In this document: positions 11,812-23,651 of the stretch, piece after piece
Layout: the number at the start of each line of letters is the position of its first letter
How positions within the stretch are numbered: position 1 is the first letter of the stretch
Assembly: GCF_013368755.1 (NCBI RefSeq)
Contig: NC_049562.1
Location: forward strand, 6,386,001 to 6,450,000
Direction: 5' to 3'
Origin: Talaromyces rugulosus
Lineage: Eukaryota > Ascomycota > Eurotiomycetes > Eurotiales > Trichocomaceae
DNA length: 64,000 nucleotides
Made by a program: the position numbers and the translations under genes
The notes under the pieces: model-generated
Databases searched by the model: none
What the model saw: only the letters and a program-made list of their open reading frames with translations
What the model was told of the DNA's origin: nothing

Positions 11812-12327
11812 TTCTTCGACTTTCTTATCTGCATTAGTGAACAGTTGGATATATTATATCACGATAAGATGAATCCGTCAACCATTGACCCAGTGCCAAA
11901 GAATGAACGAAACTCGCTGATCTTTATAAAAAATAAATGTTTTCCTACATCAAATAATTCAATACATTCAATATTTTGAAATGCTCAAGAATGTCTTGAC
12001 GTCATTGCCAGGACCACCACAATCTTTTGACGCGATATCCAAAAGCACCCTCAGCAAAAATGCCGCCAGAAATAAAATCAAAGTGCGTTACTACATTTCT
12101 CAATATTCCTGCGTATATAAGACGACTATTTTTTTCAAAAAGATATCTCGCTAAACCAAATCAGAAAATCAGGGCTCCGGAAAAGGAATAGTGGGACCAG
12201 GCCAGGCAGCATCCAATCGATAAAAAAAAAAAAAAGAGAGAGAAAAGAGAGAAAGTCAATACACATATGAAACATCAGGAGGACTAGCGAAGATGCTAAT
12301 TGTCCAAAGACTTGGCCTGCAACACCA
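11812..12327. other. Intergenic with purine-rich tract
   Basis: No gene seen. At about 12222-12254 there is an A-run followed by alternating GA, a purine tract about 75 nt before the next ATG. Such tracts are common in fungal promoters. Confidence 0.45.
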
Positions 12328-13782
12328 ATGACCGAGACGGCGCCGTTGTTCGTGGCGCAGGAAGCACTGTGCTACTACCCAGTAAGCACGATCTACGACT
12401 CGTGCCCACGTTTCCTGTTTTATGCTATGCTTCTTGCCAGTTGCGCCACTAGATGGACTGGGTGGCTGGTCGATGTTTTCCTGGGTGCCGCCGCAACGTA
12501 TGCAGGTACTGCGGCCTTTCAGTCTTTCATCCTCGTCGCAAGCCCAGCCAAGCGACCGGATCCAGGACGAGTAGATATTCCTTATATTTCATCAGCTACA
12601 CAGAAAAATGATATAAGATTGTCATCCGATAACTTCCCAGCACTCGCAACAAATACCGACTACGTCACGGTCCAGCCGGCAGCCCTCGAGCTCGACGCCG
12701 ATGCAATCCTCGCTATCGTGGTGACAGGATATCTGGTTTTCCTGCCATTGCAATGCTGGTCTCGCATTCTGAGCCACGGTCGTGCACGAACCCTTCTGTT
12801 CTCTCTGTGGAATGTCTTGATGCTCGCTGGTGCTATATGCGCACTAGTTTACTGGCCAACGCTAGAACGGACTCCGACCCAGTACATGTTCTGCTATCCC
12901 GACTTGCCTCCTTACGATCAGACGATCAATGACGGATGGGAGAGCTCGTGGAAAACTTCAACATGGAACGAAAGTGTATGGAGCATCTTCTCCAATGCGA
13001 CCAAGTTTAATCAGCTCGGCGATCTCTGTTACAACACTTGTTTCAACACGAGCCAGATCCTGAGACAACAAACCACCTTATCATCACAAGTCGTTGCTTC
13101 TGGAGATGATCAACAGGGAGATGGCACCTTCTGGTCTAGAGTGATCTATTCTAAAAGCTACATATATACATTAATCGCCCTCTGTTTCGTTTTAAATTTT
13201 CTTTTGATGATATTCAAACTGATTCCCTACAATTCGCGAATACGATATATTCAGCCGGTTGCTATATGGAGAGAAAGAAGGGAGATCTACGGCGACTTGA
13301 AATCAAAGTTTTGGCGAGCCGTTGCAGCATCCAAGCCACAGAATACCAACCACGAAGTCCAAAATGAGCAGCATAAAATAAAACTCTCCAATACATGGAG
13401 GCATATCCGTCCACTGCTCGGCATCGAATTTCTGAAAACATGGTTGGATTTCATAATCGACGTGGCTATTCTGGTAGGATTATTGTTCAGCATAATCATC
13501 AGTCCTCTGACAGTAATTGCCTTTGTCATCTGGATTGAATGGTACATTCGCAACGACGGCCCATCTCAGGAAAGTCCGCAGCAGGTCGGCCAATGGAGCT
13601 ACCTTCTCTCTATCGGACTTCTCTTGATATCAGCAGCTATTTTGAAGCTCAAATATCGGCTGGCTTCACAAAAGGAGCTCGATTACGAACTCGACGAAAC
13701 TAGGCGACACCTGGAAGAACTGCAAAAGATCAGAACTGAAAAATTTGGACATTCTTGCGGACCAACCGATTTTAATGTATAA
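12328..13782 (+). CDS. Orphan multi-pass membrane protein
   Basis: Intronless, 484 residues, family not recognised. Hydrophobic segments lie near residues 30-48, 55-75, 130-150, 155-175, 275-295, 375-400 and 425-445, so six or seven membrane passes are likely. A long loop between the fourth and fifth segments carries N-x-S/T sequons and several cysteines (LCYNTCFNTS), which suggests it faces outside. The C-terminus is a charged helix (ELDYELDETRRHLEELQKI) that could form a short coiled coil in the cytosol. No transporter, channel or enzyme motif is visible. Codon use resembles the neighbours. Confidence 0.65.
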   Translation: MTETAPLFVAQEALCYYPVSTIYDSCPRFLFYAMLLASCATRWTGWLVDVFLGAAATYAGTAAFQSFILVASPAKRPDPGRVDIPYISSATQKNDIRLSSDNFPALATNTDYVTVQPAALELDADAILAIVVTGYLVFLPLQCWSRILSHGRARTLLFSLWNVLMLAGAICALVYWPTLERTPTQYMFCYPDLPPYDQTINDGWESSWKTSTWNESVWSIFSNATKFNQLGDLCYNTCFNTSQILRQQTTLSSQVVASGDDQQGDGTFWSRVIYSKSYIYTLIALCFVLNFLLMIFKLIPYNSRIRYIQPVAIWRERREIYGDLKSKFWRAVAASKPQNTNHEVQNEQHKIKLSNTWRHIRPLLGIEFLKTWLDFIIDVAILVGLLFSIIISPLTVIAFVIWIEWYIRNDGPSQESPQQVGQWSYLLSIGLLLISAAILKLKYRLASQKELDYELDETRRHLEELQKIRTEKFGHSCGPTDFNV

Positions 13783-14450
13783 ATAATATTGTCAACTACA
13801 CCAAAAGACCAAGTCTCTTGGACAGTCAATCTATGGTTTACCCGCAGGCGCCAACAAATAACCCATCACTGGATGTATCAGCCGTATAAGCTTAGAGCGG
13901 GAGTTCTTCAAAACTCAATTTGCTTTTCAAAGAAGCCTACATTTATCCCAGTGACATTATTCAATGGCTAACTACCCACTTGATTTCTCATTCTTTGATA
14001 ACGGGAAGTCCCATTCAATAACGAAAATAAATGAACCAAGGCCCTTACACCTTCGTTAAAACTCATTAAAAAATGAGTCGTGTTCATTGATCATGTATGT
14101 CTATGAGAAGGCCGAGAGAATGACCCGGCAGTGGAAAAGAACAGTCTTTGTTTAACCTGTCACCGAAACGCAGTTAATTCAATGTTTCTTTTCTGACAGA
14201 AAGAACAGACAGAAAAGAAATCCAAAACGACCAAGTTGAAAGATGTTACAACATGAGACTTTGTGGCGGCCGTTTCACATGCAGACTATAATGGATGGAA
14301 ATTGGTATATATCAATCATTCATTCCAATATCTGAACGGCGATGACCTTCAAAAATAATTGGTAACTATCGGGTCAGTAATATTTATAGGGCGACGCATA
14401 CAAAACCAGTCTCAAGAGTCTATCTCGATAGATATTGGTAACTTGTCGAA
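13783..14450. other. Intergenic region
   Basis: This is 668 nt between two plus-strand genes. It has AT-rich 3' sequence and a TATTTATAGG-type promoter element near 14381. No gene is seen. Confidence 0.45.
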
Positions 14451-16685
14451 ATGGACGGATCATATCGCCTAGCTAGACCTGAAGGTATGGCCAGGCAGAA
14501 ACCATGTCTGACGAAGCTCCCAGTGGAGTTACTTTGGGACATCGCCAGCTATATGAGTATTCGCGAGGTGAGCTTTTTCATGAGGACGAATAAGAAGTTC
14601 AGCGAGACTCTGTACCCACAGATCATCAAGCAAGCAATTCAAGAAGACGACAAAATACATAAATCTACAGTAAACCTTAGGTCTGCTGCAATGAAAGACA
14701 ACTTGGGTGTATTTGAAGAAATCCTCGCACAAACGAAAGCGGCGCTTCTTACGGACAATTCAATCAAAGGCGGGGAATATGACCAGGACGACCCCGTATA
14801 TAAAACTAACACAGTGCACGAGGCAACCATTTTCTACAAGCCAATATATCTGCAGAAAATTTTGGCAAAAGGGGTAGACGTGAATGTCCTAGATGAAAGA
14901 GACTTGTCCGCAGGGAACACTGCAATCCAACTAGCGGCCAAATATAACCGTTTGGAGAACATGAAAGTTTTGATTGATTTTGGCGCAAATGTTAACGATC
15001 AAGTCAACGGAAACCACCAAGTACCCAATTGGACTCCCCTACATCGAGCGACGGCGCGCCGTAATTTTGAAATGGTCAAGTTTCTTATCAGTGCAGGCGC
15101 AGACACAAGCGTTAGAATGGGCTCTAACCTCGATACCACTATTCTGATTCGTGCCCTGAAATGGACGAAGGGGTTGCAATTGATTCTTGGAATGCACAAA
15201 TTCGAGGAACCCGTGCTCACCGACGCTCTCACACATGCAGTTCGGGATATGACAGACTTTTACCATCCCGCAGTGTGTCTGATAAAGGCTGGAGGCATTC
15301 CACATTACCAACTTTTATGCATCGCGTGCAAGAGGGAGTCTATGCCTACTTTTCAGAGTGTAGAGTTAATAGCAAAATATGCCACAGCAGATGATCGCGA
15401 CGAAGGGAATTTAACGGCCCTCCATGAAGTTATGCATGGCAACATTGCACATGTTGTGGCACGGACGATACCGGATATAGTCAATGCTGAAGGACGACAT
15501 GGCTATACCCCTCTGCAATACTTATATGGTGTGTATTGGCCTTCCCAGCTGCGTGAAGTCGCAGCAGACCCATGCCTGCAACAACGTCGATCCGACATTG
15601 CTTTGGCCTTGATTCAAAAAGGCGCTCGGCTAGACTTTGTATTGGGGCCGTACAAGCGCAATGTTATCTTTTTTGCCTGTGATATGGGCCATGATCTGGT
15701 TGTTGAGTACCTATTGGACAAAGACGAAATGCTAGCTGAATCTAGGGATACTTTAGGCAATACTCCATTGCACATGGCCGCTTCTTCTTGGGATGACAAC
15801 ACATTGGATTGCATGGGGAGGCTTCTAGAGGCAGGCGCCGATGTCCACGCCCAGAATGACCAAGGGCAAACAGCATTGCATTGCACTTCGAGTCCCATCC
15901 TAAACCCACATGCGCCTCCGAGAACGTATTTGGACGTCGACTATACCTGTGAGAAAGTGGTTGCGCTTACCGACTCATATGCCGACATCTTCTTACGTGG
16001 TACGCGAGACTGGAGTCTCACCCCGAGGACCCCCCTGGTGGAGGCGATTTTCACTTCGAATATTGTATCCGCTGAGGTGCTCGTTAAGAAGGCAACCTTG
16101 CTGCTTCCACAGAGCAAACAATCTCAAAATAATATCCCTGACAAGAGGGAAATTCGAAAATACTTGACCGAAGCACTCCATGCTTCCGTGGAAAATGGAT
16201 ATATGGACTTTTTTAACCGGATGTTACAATCAGATACAGAATGTTCCCTTGAGGATCTTGCACCTAATGGTGACAATATCTTCCATTGCCTTGCTCGTGG
16301 GGCCATTGCCAACCTCTCTATTGCCCTGGCGATGGTGGTAGGTTGGCGGATTCTCGGTTACAAAATGCCGCCAGACTGGGACTACCCGTTCCAAGGGACT
16401 GACTACACTGCGCAAGGCCGGCCCCAACGGCATTTCCACTATCTCGCTGATCAAATTTGCCAGGAGACCAAGTTGCTGCCGCTTGCGCTCGAGAAAAATG
16501 CCGCCGGCTACTCGGCCTTTGACCTGTATAAACAGGCGTTCCCCACGGTGAACTGGGAGGCCATATTGGAAAAAGTGCAGACTAGCTTGAGCAAGGGCGT
16601 GGATGTGTTCATGCCCAATAACCCGTATCAGAATACTGTGGATTTGACGGAAGATTACGACATGTGGACCAGGGATGGTTTGTAG
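14451..16685 (+). CDS. F-box and ankyrin-repeat protein
   Basis: Intronless, 744 residues. Residues about 20-60 match an F-box (LTKLPVELLWDIASYMSIRE), which would recruit Skp1 and make this a substrate adaptor of an SCF ubiquitin ligase. At least six ankyrin repeats follow between about residues 150 and 490, for example GNTAIQLAAKYNRLENMKVL, WTPLHRATARRNFEMVKFL, GNTPLHMAAS and QGQTALHC. Together they form a protein-binding surface. The last 250 residues have degenerate repeat-like helices. Such genes are greatly expanded and species-variable in Eurotiales; their targets are mostly unknown. A second gene of the same plan, not close in sequence, lies at 38916-40394. Confidence 0.85.
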   Translation: MDGSYRLARPEGMARQKPCLTKLPVELLWDIASYMSIREVSFFMRTNKKFSETLYPQIIKQAIQEDDKIHKSTVNLRSAAMKDNLGVFEEILAQTKAALLTDNSIKGGEYDQDDPVYKTNTVHEATIFYKPIYLQKILAKGVDVNVLDERDLSAGNTAIQLAAKYNRLENMKVLIDFGANVNDQVNGNHQVPNWTPLHRATARRNFEMVKFLISAGADTSVRMGSNLDTTILIRALKWTKGLQLILGMHKFEEPVLTDALTHAVRDMTDFYHPAVCLIKAGGIPHYQLLCIACKRESMPTFQSVELIAKYATADDRDEGNLTALHEVMHGNIAHVVARTIPDIVNAEGRHGYTPLQYLYGVYWPSQLREVAADPCLQQRRSDIALALIQKGARLDFVLGPYKRNVIFFACDMGHDLVVEYLLDKDEMLAESRDTLGNTPLHMAASSWDDNTLDCMGRLLEAGADVHAQNDQGQTALHCTSSPILNPHAPPRTYLDVDYTCEKVVALTDSYADIFLRGTRDWSLTPRTPLVEAIFTSNIVSAEVLVKKATLLLPQSKQSQNNIPDKREIRKYLTEALHASVENGYMDFFNRMLQSDTECSLEDLAPNGDNIFHCLARGAIANLSIALAMVVGWRILGYKMPPDWDYPFQGTDYTAQGRPQRHFHYLADQICQETKLLPLALEKNAAGYSAFDLYKQAFPTVNWEAILEKVQTSLSKGVDVFMPNNPYQNTVDLTEDYDMWTRDGL

Positions 16686-17109
16686 CGTGGTGTTGTAATT
16701 TTACGAAATAGGTTATTTTAGTATAAATGGACATGTGAGCCTTTAAGTGTTATTGGTGTTAAGTCTGGCACGCAGTTGGGCTAAATTGTAGAAGGACTCC
16801 AATGGGTTTATTAGGGCTGGCTGAAGCACGTGCGTGCTATGGCACTCTTGGCTTGTACACTAGCTTTCCTTGTAATCGTTTTGTTTTTATGAATTTGAAT
16901 GTGTGGAATCAATTAGTTTGTTGAAATATATGTACTATGTTGCCAAGATTGATGTCGTCTGTCGATACGCTCAATCGCTAGCTATATAGCGCTTATGTAT
17001 TGGCCTAACTTTGAAATGTGACCTCGCGCTCCGGGAAGCAAACATGGAAAAATAATTCGTTTATTTTGTCTATATACTGCCATAAATTCATAAATAAATC
17101 CGCAATAGG
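16686..17109. other. Convergent 3' intergenic region
   Basis: 3' ends of the F-box/ankyrin gene and of the rhodopsin-like gene on the other strand. It is AT-rich with several TAAATAAAT-like polyadenylation elements. No gene is seen. Confidence 0.5.
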
Positions 17110-18472
17110 TTATCTTACATATGGCGGTTTCATATATGAATCATGCAAAGGATCCATATCATTAGTACTAGTGACCTGCCATATTCGTTAGTGTCACCCG
17201 CCATTTTGAACAACCATAATACAGAACATACCTCTAACGTCCTCGTGATACTGATCCCTCCATATCTCGCTCTTTTTGGCGCTTCCAAACAGGGCTGTGA
17301 TCTCCGCGATCGATCCGACATCAGGAACCCCTGCGAGTAACTGTTCTTTTTGCTATGTGTATTCGAGTATTCGCTTTCGTTACGGTAGTGATACCGGCCA
17401 TAGGAGTCGTAACCTTGTCGAGAGGCATGTTGTCTTCGGAAAAAGATTGCAAACACTGGCAACGTCCCGATAACAACGGCTGCAATGAATCAGCATTTCT
17501 ACCCAATATTTTCCAATTGAATAGTAGAATTTTTTTTTACCTATTCCAGCTTCAATCATTCCCCAAAATGCCAGCCATGAGCTAGAAGGGGTACTGTCGC
17601 TTTTCGCTTGGGACCCGATTTGTACGGTGCGCACAATGGCCATGATGACGCAGACGATACCAATGCTGAATAGGGTCCCGATCGCGAATTTCTGCGACAG
17701 CGGGAGACGGAGGATCCAGATCAGCTTCAATGGAAGGAGCATGATCATAATGTCGGTCAGGACGTCGACGGCGAAGGAAAAGTAGAGGCTAGTGAGCTGG
17801 GCGTTGATATCACGTTGGGTTGAGCATAGTCCTGTGAGAAAAATAGAGCTGTCAGATTTTATTTTTTTGGGAATGGTTGAGCGCTTCGAAAGTTTCGAAA
17901 ACTCACCAGGTGTGAACCATGCATGCATATTTTCGCACGAAGTAAAATTCGAAATGATACATCCGATCAAGGTCTGCAAGAGGGTCAATTCCTGCCAATT
18001 GCGTCAAAGACAAACCTTGGAAATAAATAAAACTGACCAGGACTGTGAAAACAAACACACCCCACCACCATCGCATCTGATCGGGCAAGCCTTCAAATAA
18101 CCGGCGATACAAAAACAACAGGCTCAGTTTGACCGACCACAGCACCATCCAGAAGATCATGGTATTGGCGAAAAAGATCTTGATCATCAAAAGAGCATCG
18201 TCCTCAATGGTCGGATATAGAACGCCAGTGCCAATGGCCTTGTCGACTCGATATAAAGGCCGCGTGACGACGATGTACATCACAGCGAGCGCAATGAAGG
18301 TGACCCACGACAACATGACAAACCCATCTTCCATCTGAAGCCCACCCTTCCGATGCGTGAATCGCAAAACTGTGCGAATGGCCATGAAGGTGGTAGTGAT
18401 GGCAATCGTGGCATAGGCAGTCGAGAGCAACTGGGGCTCCGACACCATCAGCTTTGTTGACCCGGTACTCAT
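17110..18472 (-). CDS. Seven-helix rhodopsin-domain fungal membrane protein
   Basis: Member of the large fungal family of integral membrane proteins with a rhodopsin-like domain (often annotated near PTH11-type receptors). Four introns (17176-17231, 17480-17540, 17832-17906, 17974-18037) give 368 residues. Seven hydrophobic helices are visible. Family marks are the short N-terminus before helix 1, KLSLLFLYRRLFEG after helix 3, the cysteine-bearing loop ISNFTSCENMHAWFTPG, DVLTDIMIMLLPLKLIW at helix 5 and FWGMIEAGIAVVIGTLP at helix 7. The C-terminal tail is hydrophilic with Ser/Arg clusters, presumably cytosolic. The last intron was chosen because it has a GTATGT donor, ACTAACG branch and GGCAG acceptor. 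Its ligand is unknown; it may act as a receptor or a scaffold. Confidence 0.8.
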
Positions 18473-19929
18473 TTTGCCGCCCTTTTTTCCTCCTCTAGCG
18501 ACGGAGTTCCCTGTAGAAAGTCCAATTCGGTTTCTTTTCAGTGTTTATTCGACTTGGAAGGCATTTTATGCTCTCAAGTGGTGGTTTATGCTGTGGTTTG
18601 ACGGTGAGAATTGCCCCTCCGATATGGGATATGTCACCATGATAGAAAGCGGCGTCCGCAACTAGCAGATCTTCTCTATAATAAGGGAGCAAGCAGTCTG
18701 TGATGAGAGGGTTACAGATTCAACTAGCGGCACGACAAGCATTCAATGGCATTTAAGGTTTCTTATCGGCGTGTTGTCCATTGGACACGAGACACGGCTG
18801 GGCTACCAGCGATCGTCGCCAGCAGCACGCTTAACAATGGTCTCTATGGCTCAATTACTCGTATGTAAGGCACAGAGAACCGCGCATTATCCACCCTAGA
18901 GTTACTTGCATCGGTGGCCATGACTCGATGCTAGTGGAGCGAGTCTGAATGAGCCCTGGAAGAGCCTCGCTTTGTCGGCTATTCGCCGGAAACCCGCCTA
19001 TGATCAGCCCTGGGTCTCCCACCTTGTGGTTGCATTGGCAGACTATATCTGCGACAGCTGTCAAATTATCGCGTCGATCAGCATGTGACATCGGATGACA
19101 AAAAAGAGTTTGTCTGAGTGTCTGTATACGAACGGGGTGGTCGCGATTCAGCTACTAACGACAACACGGACCTGAATAATTTACCGCTCGTAATTAGTAG
19201 TTTGCTGACGGCGGTCTAAGCACGAGATCGAGAGATATAGAGTCGAAGCCGGCGATCTACTAGGAGGCTTGGATGAGAGCCCATCGACGCCATCGTTTCA
19301 GCCAGCGCGGCCCGGAAATGGCCAGATACTAGTCTAACATTGCCCAAAATAATAGTGAGATGAGCAGCGTCCGCTGTCAATGTTGCCATTCTACAATGAT
19401 AATAATAAAATGGGTCCCTGGTAGCGGCGGCGACTAAAACGCAAAACGCAGTGGTGATTTTCCACATCGAGCAATTCGCAGCCGATGTAACCGGATGTCC
19501 GCTTCAACTCGGCCAACGCTCTCGATGAAGCCTAGGCCTATCGCAACCCCGCAGCACTGGCAGCTCGACATTGACCTCCATAGGCCATATAGTACTGGCA
19601 AGAGGTACAGCCAGCATTAGGGAGTGAAGTGACCATCGCTGTTCGATTTGCTTTTGTGCTTGTATGCCTTTTTTTTCCCGCGCCGACTTCACTCGTTTGT
19701 TAGTTACCTGTCGGCCTATTATTATATCGGAAATACATTCTCTACTCGTTTATTTCATCCTTGTTATTACTATTGATGCAGGCTTGCACACCACCTTCGT
19801 TTAGCTAGTTTTGCATTTGTTTCGTTTGCGGCCCAACCCGACCTTCCAGGCTTGGCTTGTGAGGGCTTGCCTTTCTATTCACCGAGAAACCACTTCGAAT
19901 TTAAACAAGAACGACCACTCGGGCTAAAC
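18473..19929. other. Long intergenic region
   Basis: This is 1.46 kb between the rhodopsin-like gene (minus) and the FAD oxidase (plus). Only short frames occur. One on the minus strand (19216-19467) begins with a signal-like stretch but has no further support. I see no repeat or RNA gene. Confidence 0.5.
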
Positions 19930-21824
19930 ATGGTCTCGAAATTCGCTGCAGGCGTCTTAGTCGCCGCTAGTTTGTTCCATGCTGCTGTAGTCGACGCTGC
20001 GAAGCCGACGACGGCCGAGGATATCAAGAAATCGCTGGAGACAAATGGACTCGATATCTCCAAGCTGCCGTCCACTGCCGGTTATGAAATAGCGACTGAT
20101 AGCGGAATCAACACTGGTCCGCAACATTGCAATCTCTTGGTACGTTGGCTCTCCCTCATCCTGGTTCGTCATATTGAGGGCTTCTTTGTGATTCGACCAC
20201 CACCCACACACCACATGTGAACTATTTTTAGTTGAAAAATAATACTTCCCCGCATTCCATGTACCTTAAAACGCCTTGCAAGGCAAGCATATGCTCGATT
20301 TGCGGTAATCATGCTGACTGGTCGCGCAGTGCCCTGCCCTGGCTAGAATCTTCCCCGGCCAAACCCTAACCCGCAACCAAAGCCTTTTGTTCTCCAACTG
20401 GACAGACGCCTTCTGGTCACAGCAGCAGGAGGAGACCACTCCGCAGTGCATTTTCCAGCCTCGTTCTGCTGTCGAAGTATCCTCTAGCGTGCTTCTTGCC
20501 GAGCTTTTCACCTGCTCCTTTGCAATCAAGAGCGGCGGCCATGCTGCGTTTGCCGGCTCGTCCAGTATCGAGAATGGCTTGAACATCGATCTAAGTAAAT
20601 TGAATGGCATTACTCTGAGTCAAGACCAAAGCGTTGTTGAAGTTGGTCCCGGTAATCGCTGGGTTGATGTTTATGACCATCTGCTACCGTATAACCTTTC
20701 AGTCATCGGCGGCCGAGTATCGGATATTGGCATTGGTGGATTGACTACCGGTGGTAAGTGTTGCAGATCCTCTTAGACCACTAAAGAGTAGATGTGGATT
20801 CTAATGCTATGCTTAAACAGGAGGAATATCGTTCTTCTCTCAGATCTACGGCTGGGCTTGTGACAACGTTGTCAACTATGAAGTCGTTCTCGCCTCAGGC
20901 GCCGTCGTCAACGTCAATACGACCTCCAACCCGGATCTCTACTGGGCTCTCCGCGGTGGCGGCAATAACTTTGGCATCGTCACGCGTTTCGACTTGAGCA
21001 CTCACTCGCAGGGGCCCCTGTGGAGTGGCACGCTGATCTACACTCCCGACAAGACCGACCAACTGATCGAGAATTTCTACAACTATGGCGTCAACGCTGC
21101 TACCGATCCCAAGTCGGCCATAATTATGAACTGGGCGTACGCCGAGGGCACATTCCTCGGTGTCGCAGACATTGAGTACGCCGATTCCACTATCAATCCA
21201 CCAATCTTCCAGAGCTTCACCAACATCTCGACCGTGGAAAACACCATGGCGGTACGCACTTTATCCGAGGTGACCGACATGTTCAAACAGTCCAACCCAG
21301 ACGGCCTGCGAGAGAGCTACTGGACAGCCACGTTCTCCCTGACCAAGGACATGGTTTCTTTCCTGGTCAAGACGTTCGAAGAAGAATCCATCCGCGCCGC
21401 CAACGCAACCAGCTACACTCCTGCCCTGGTCCTGCAAATCATCTCCACCGATGTCACGAAACAGATGCAAAAGAACGGCGGAAATGCCCTTGGTCTGTCA
21501 CCCTCGGACGGCAATCTGCTTCTACTAAATCTGTCCTTCATGTGGGCTGAAATCGCCGACGACAACTTGATCTTGGACATTCTCGGCGCCATCACGGCCA
21601 AGTCGATTGCATACGCCAAGGCCAACGGGCTGTATAAGGAGTATTTATACATGAACTACGCGAGCCAGTACCAGGCGGTTTTGCCATCGTACGGCCGGGA
21701 AAACTTTGAGCGGCTGCAAAAGGTCTCGCAGACGTATGACCCCTTGCAGGTCTTTCAGAGATTGCAGCCTGGTTATTTCAAGTTGACCAAGCAGCCGCCG
21801 AATGCAACCTATCCGTCTTCTTGA
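19930..21824 (+). CDS. Secreted FAD-linked oxidoreductase (BBE/PCMH type)
   Basis: Flavoprotein of the berberine-bridge-enzyme-like group, likely extracellular or vacuolar, oxidising a sugar, alkaloid or polyketide substrate with release of hydrogen peroxide. Two introns (20140-20329, unusually long at 190 nt, and 20754-20820) give 545 residues. A signal peptide ([19 protein letters not shown]) decides the start at 19930 over an upstream ATG at 19852. The PCMH-type FAD domain shows [11 protein letters not shown] with the likely FAD-linked histidine at about 141, followed by [17 protein letters not shown] and [14 protein letters not shown]. The C-terminus ends with the BBE-like stretch [20 protein letters not shown]. 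An A-run starts right at the stop codon. It converges with the methyltransferase gene next door, 277 nt away. Confidence 0.88.
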
Positions 21825-22101
21825 AAAAAAAAAAAAAGTGATGCGGTATGTTTTAAAAATGTATGGGTGGAATGTATAGTATATCTGTAAATAGATCAAA
21901 ATGAACTACACCAGTTGACAACCAGTCACTTTACATCTGCGAGGCTTTTTTATGCGTATAGTAATTATAGTGGCAGTGAATAAACTATCATCAGGTCATC
22001 GATCGTTGAGCCCGTTGTGTGCGTTCTATCAGTTGAACGTAAAACAACGTAAACGTAAATATGTACAATTGAATCATATAAAATAAACGCAGATCATAAA
22101 C

Positions 22102-23257
22102 TCATTGCATCGGCTTCTGGCCATAACATATCGAGCTACAGGAAAAATAAGCATACCATCAGCTATCGGAGTATCCATGACTTACATGTATTGATACCCA
22201 TGTATCGCTCTGTCCCGCAGATTTAACCGAATCTTGGCGAGCAAGACCTGAACTTCCTCTGGTGACCACTAGAAGCAAGGAAATACACATTAGCAACCAG
22301 GTGTTCGTATGTGGAGTTGACTACTTACCCCCAAAAACTTAGTGAAGAGAAACATAGCCCAGCCCTCTAGTCCCTCTTCCCATCCGATTCGGTTATACAT
22401 GCCGATCTCCTTGTACCGTTTATCCTTAGGCCACGGGCCGATCGGCCACTTGAACGTGCGGTAGGTGATGTTTTGAAAACCGGCATCCTGGAATAATTTG
22501 CCCGTGTCCTCGGCAACACTGAATGACTTGCCAAACTTGACGCCGCATTCCAGGGCGAGTGGACCCCATTGTTCAAGCGAGGTTCCTGCAATACTTCCAT
22601 CTTCTGAGTGCGGCACAACGCTAATTTCGGCCTGCTCGAACCAACCACCGGGGGTCAGGTGTTGCATCACTTGGTCGTACAAGGCGGGGATATCGGCAAC
22701 GCAGCCGTAAATCGACCGGGCATGGATAAAGTCGAAGCTTTCCTTAGTAAAGGTCCATGGGAGACAAAAGTCGTCAACCTGGAACTCGAGATTGGGCGGG
22801 ATTAACGTCGGCTGGACGGGTGAGAGATCGGTTGCGATAACAGATGATGCAGGAAACATGTCCGCAAAGTCTATCGCCCAGAGGCCGGTTCCTGTGCCTA
22901 AGTCGAGTACGCGGTTGGGGTGTGAGATTGGCGCCAGGAAGAGGTTGCCGTTGAGTGTGAGGGTGAAAAGATGGTGGAACAAGTCGAGGTTGTCGCAGGC
23001 CAGGTCATCGTTGGGGCCCCTAGTGCGTACTCCATGTCAGAAGGAGGGGGGGGAAAGGCCCAAGACATTCACAACGGTACATACCAGTATGAGCCCTGGC
23101 GGAAGGCATGGTATCGGCGGCCGTTCTCGTAGACATAGTTGGTCACGGAGGATTTCAATGAAGTCGTTTGCGACTCGCTGTCACTGTCATCGCCGTACGA
23201 CGAGTCGACATCGCCTAGGCGTTCATCCGGCTGGATAGTAAGTTCGGAGTAGCACAT
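22102..23257 (-). CDS. LaeA-like SAM-dependent methyltransferase
   Basis: Predicted methyltransferase of the TAM/LaeA-like group, using S-adenosylmethionine; substrate unknown. Three introns (22136-22185, 22269-22328, 23020-23084) give 326 residues. The acidic N-terminus leads into VYENGRRYHAFRQGSYWGPND, the typical lead-in of fungal LaeA-like proteins, then motif I VLDLGTGTGLWAIDFAD, ATDLSPVQP, and the late motif LTPGGWFEQAE. The last exon (ISICYGQKPMQ) matches the YGQKP ending common in this group, which supports the 50-nt final intron. It shares a 394-bp promoter with the divergent P450. Members of this group either tune secondary metabolism (LaeA itself) or methylate a product within a cluster; this one could be either. 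Confidence 0.85.
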
Positions 23258-23651
23258 GGTGAGAGTGTAGTAGCATGCGAGACATGAAGGCGAAGTAAGC
23301 AAGGAAGCAAGAGAGGTTTGGCAGGTGATGGCAGGGAAAAGAAGCGCAGGCCCGATGGCTGCGCCGCGGACCACGTGGTTCGGCGCCTCAGGCCGCCAAC
23401 CTTCGTTCCTGTTCCTTCCTAGTGCGACTCCACAACTCGCCGGTATCATATCATGGCTTTGATCTCATCGACACATCGCAGGCCTCGCCAAAGGTCTCGC
23501 CTGTCAGACCCGAGAGAAGCGCCCTCCTGCATATTCTCGTTGAGGCAGACGAGAAGATTTGTCACGGGCGTCTCCACACCAGGTTCTTTAAACCCAGCAC
23601 GGCGGATCAGCCCCATCGCTAGGCGCCGTTATCGACTACCTGAAAACCATC
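23258..23651. promoter_or_regulatory. Bidirectional promoter of methyltransferase and P450
   Basis: The 394 bp between divergent start codons contain the 10-bp palindrome ACCACGTGGT at 23370-23379 (an E-box/G-box core CACGTG) embedded in GC-rich sequence with CCGCGG and GGCCGCC. This suggests that the two genes are co-regulated. Presence is seen; function is inferred. Confidence 0.45.

Noticed and set aside
19216..19467. Minus-strand frame beginning with a signal-peptide-like stretch (MWKITTAFCVLVAAATRD)
   Set aside because: Only 83 codons, no cysteine pattern or domain, no promoter element, and base composition like the surrounding intergenic DNA.
19852..19929. Upstream ATG as start of the FAD oxidase
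   Set aside because: It would put 26 hydrophilic residues before the signal peptide; the ATG at 19930 gives a proper signal peptide.
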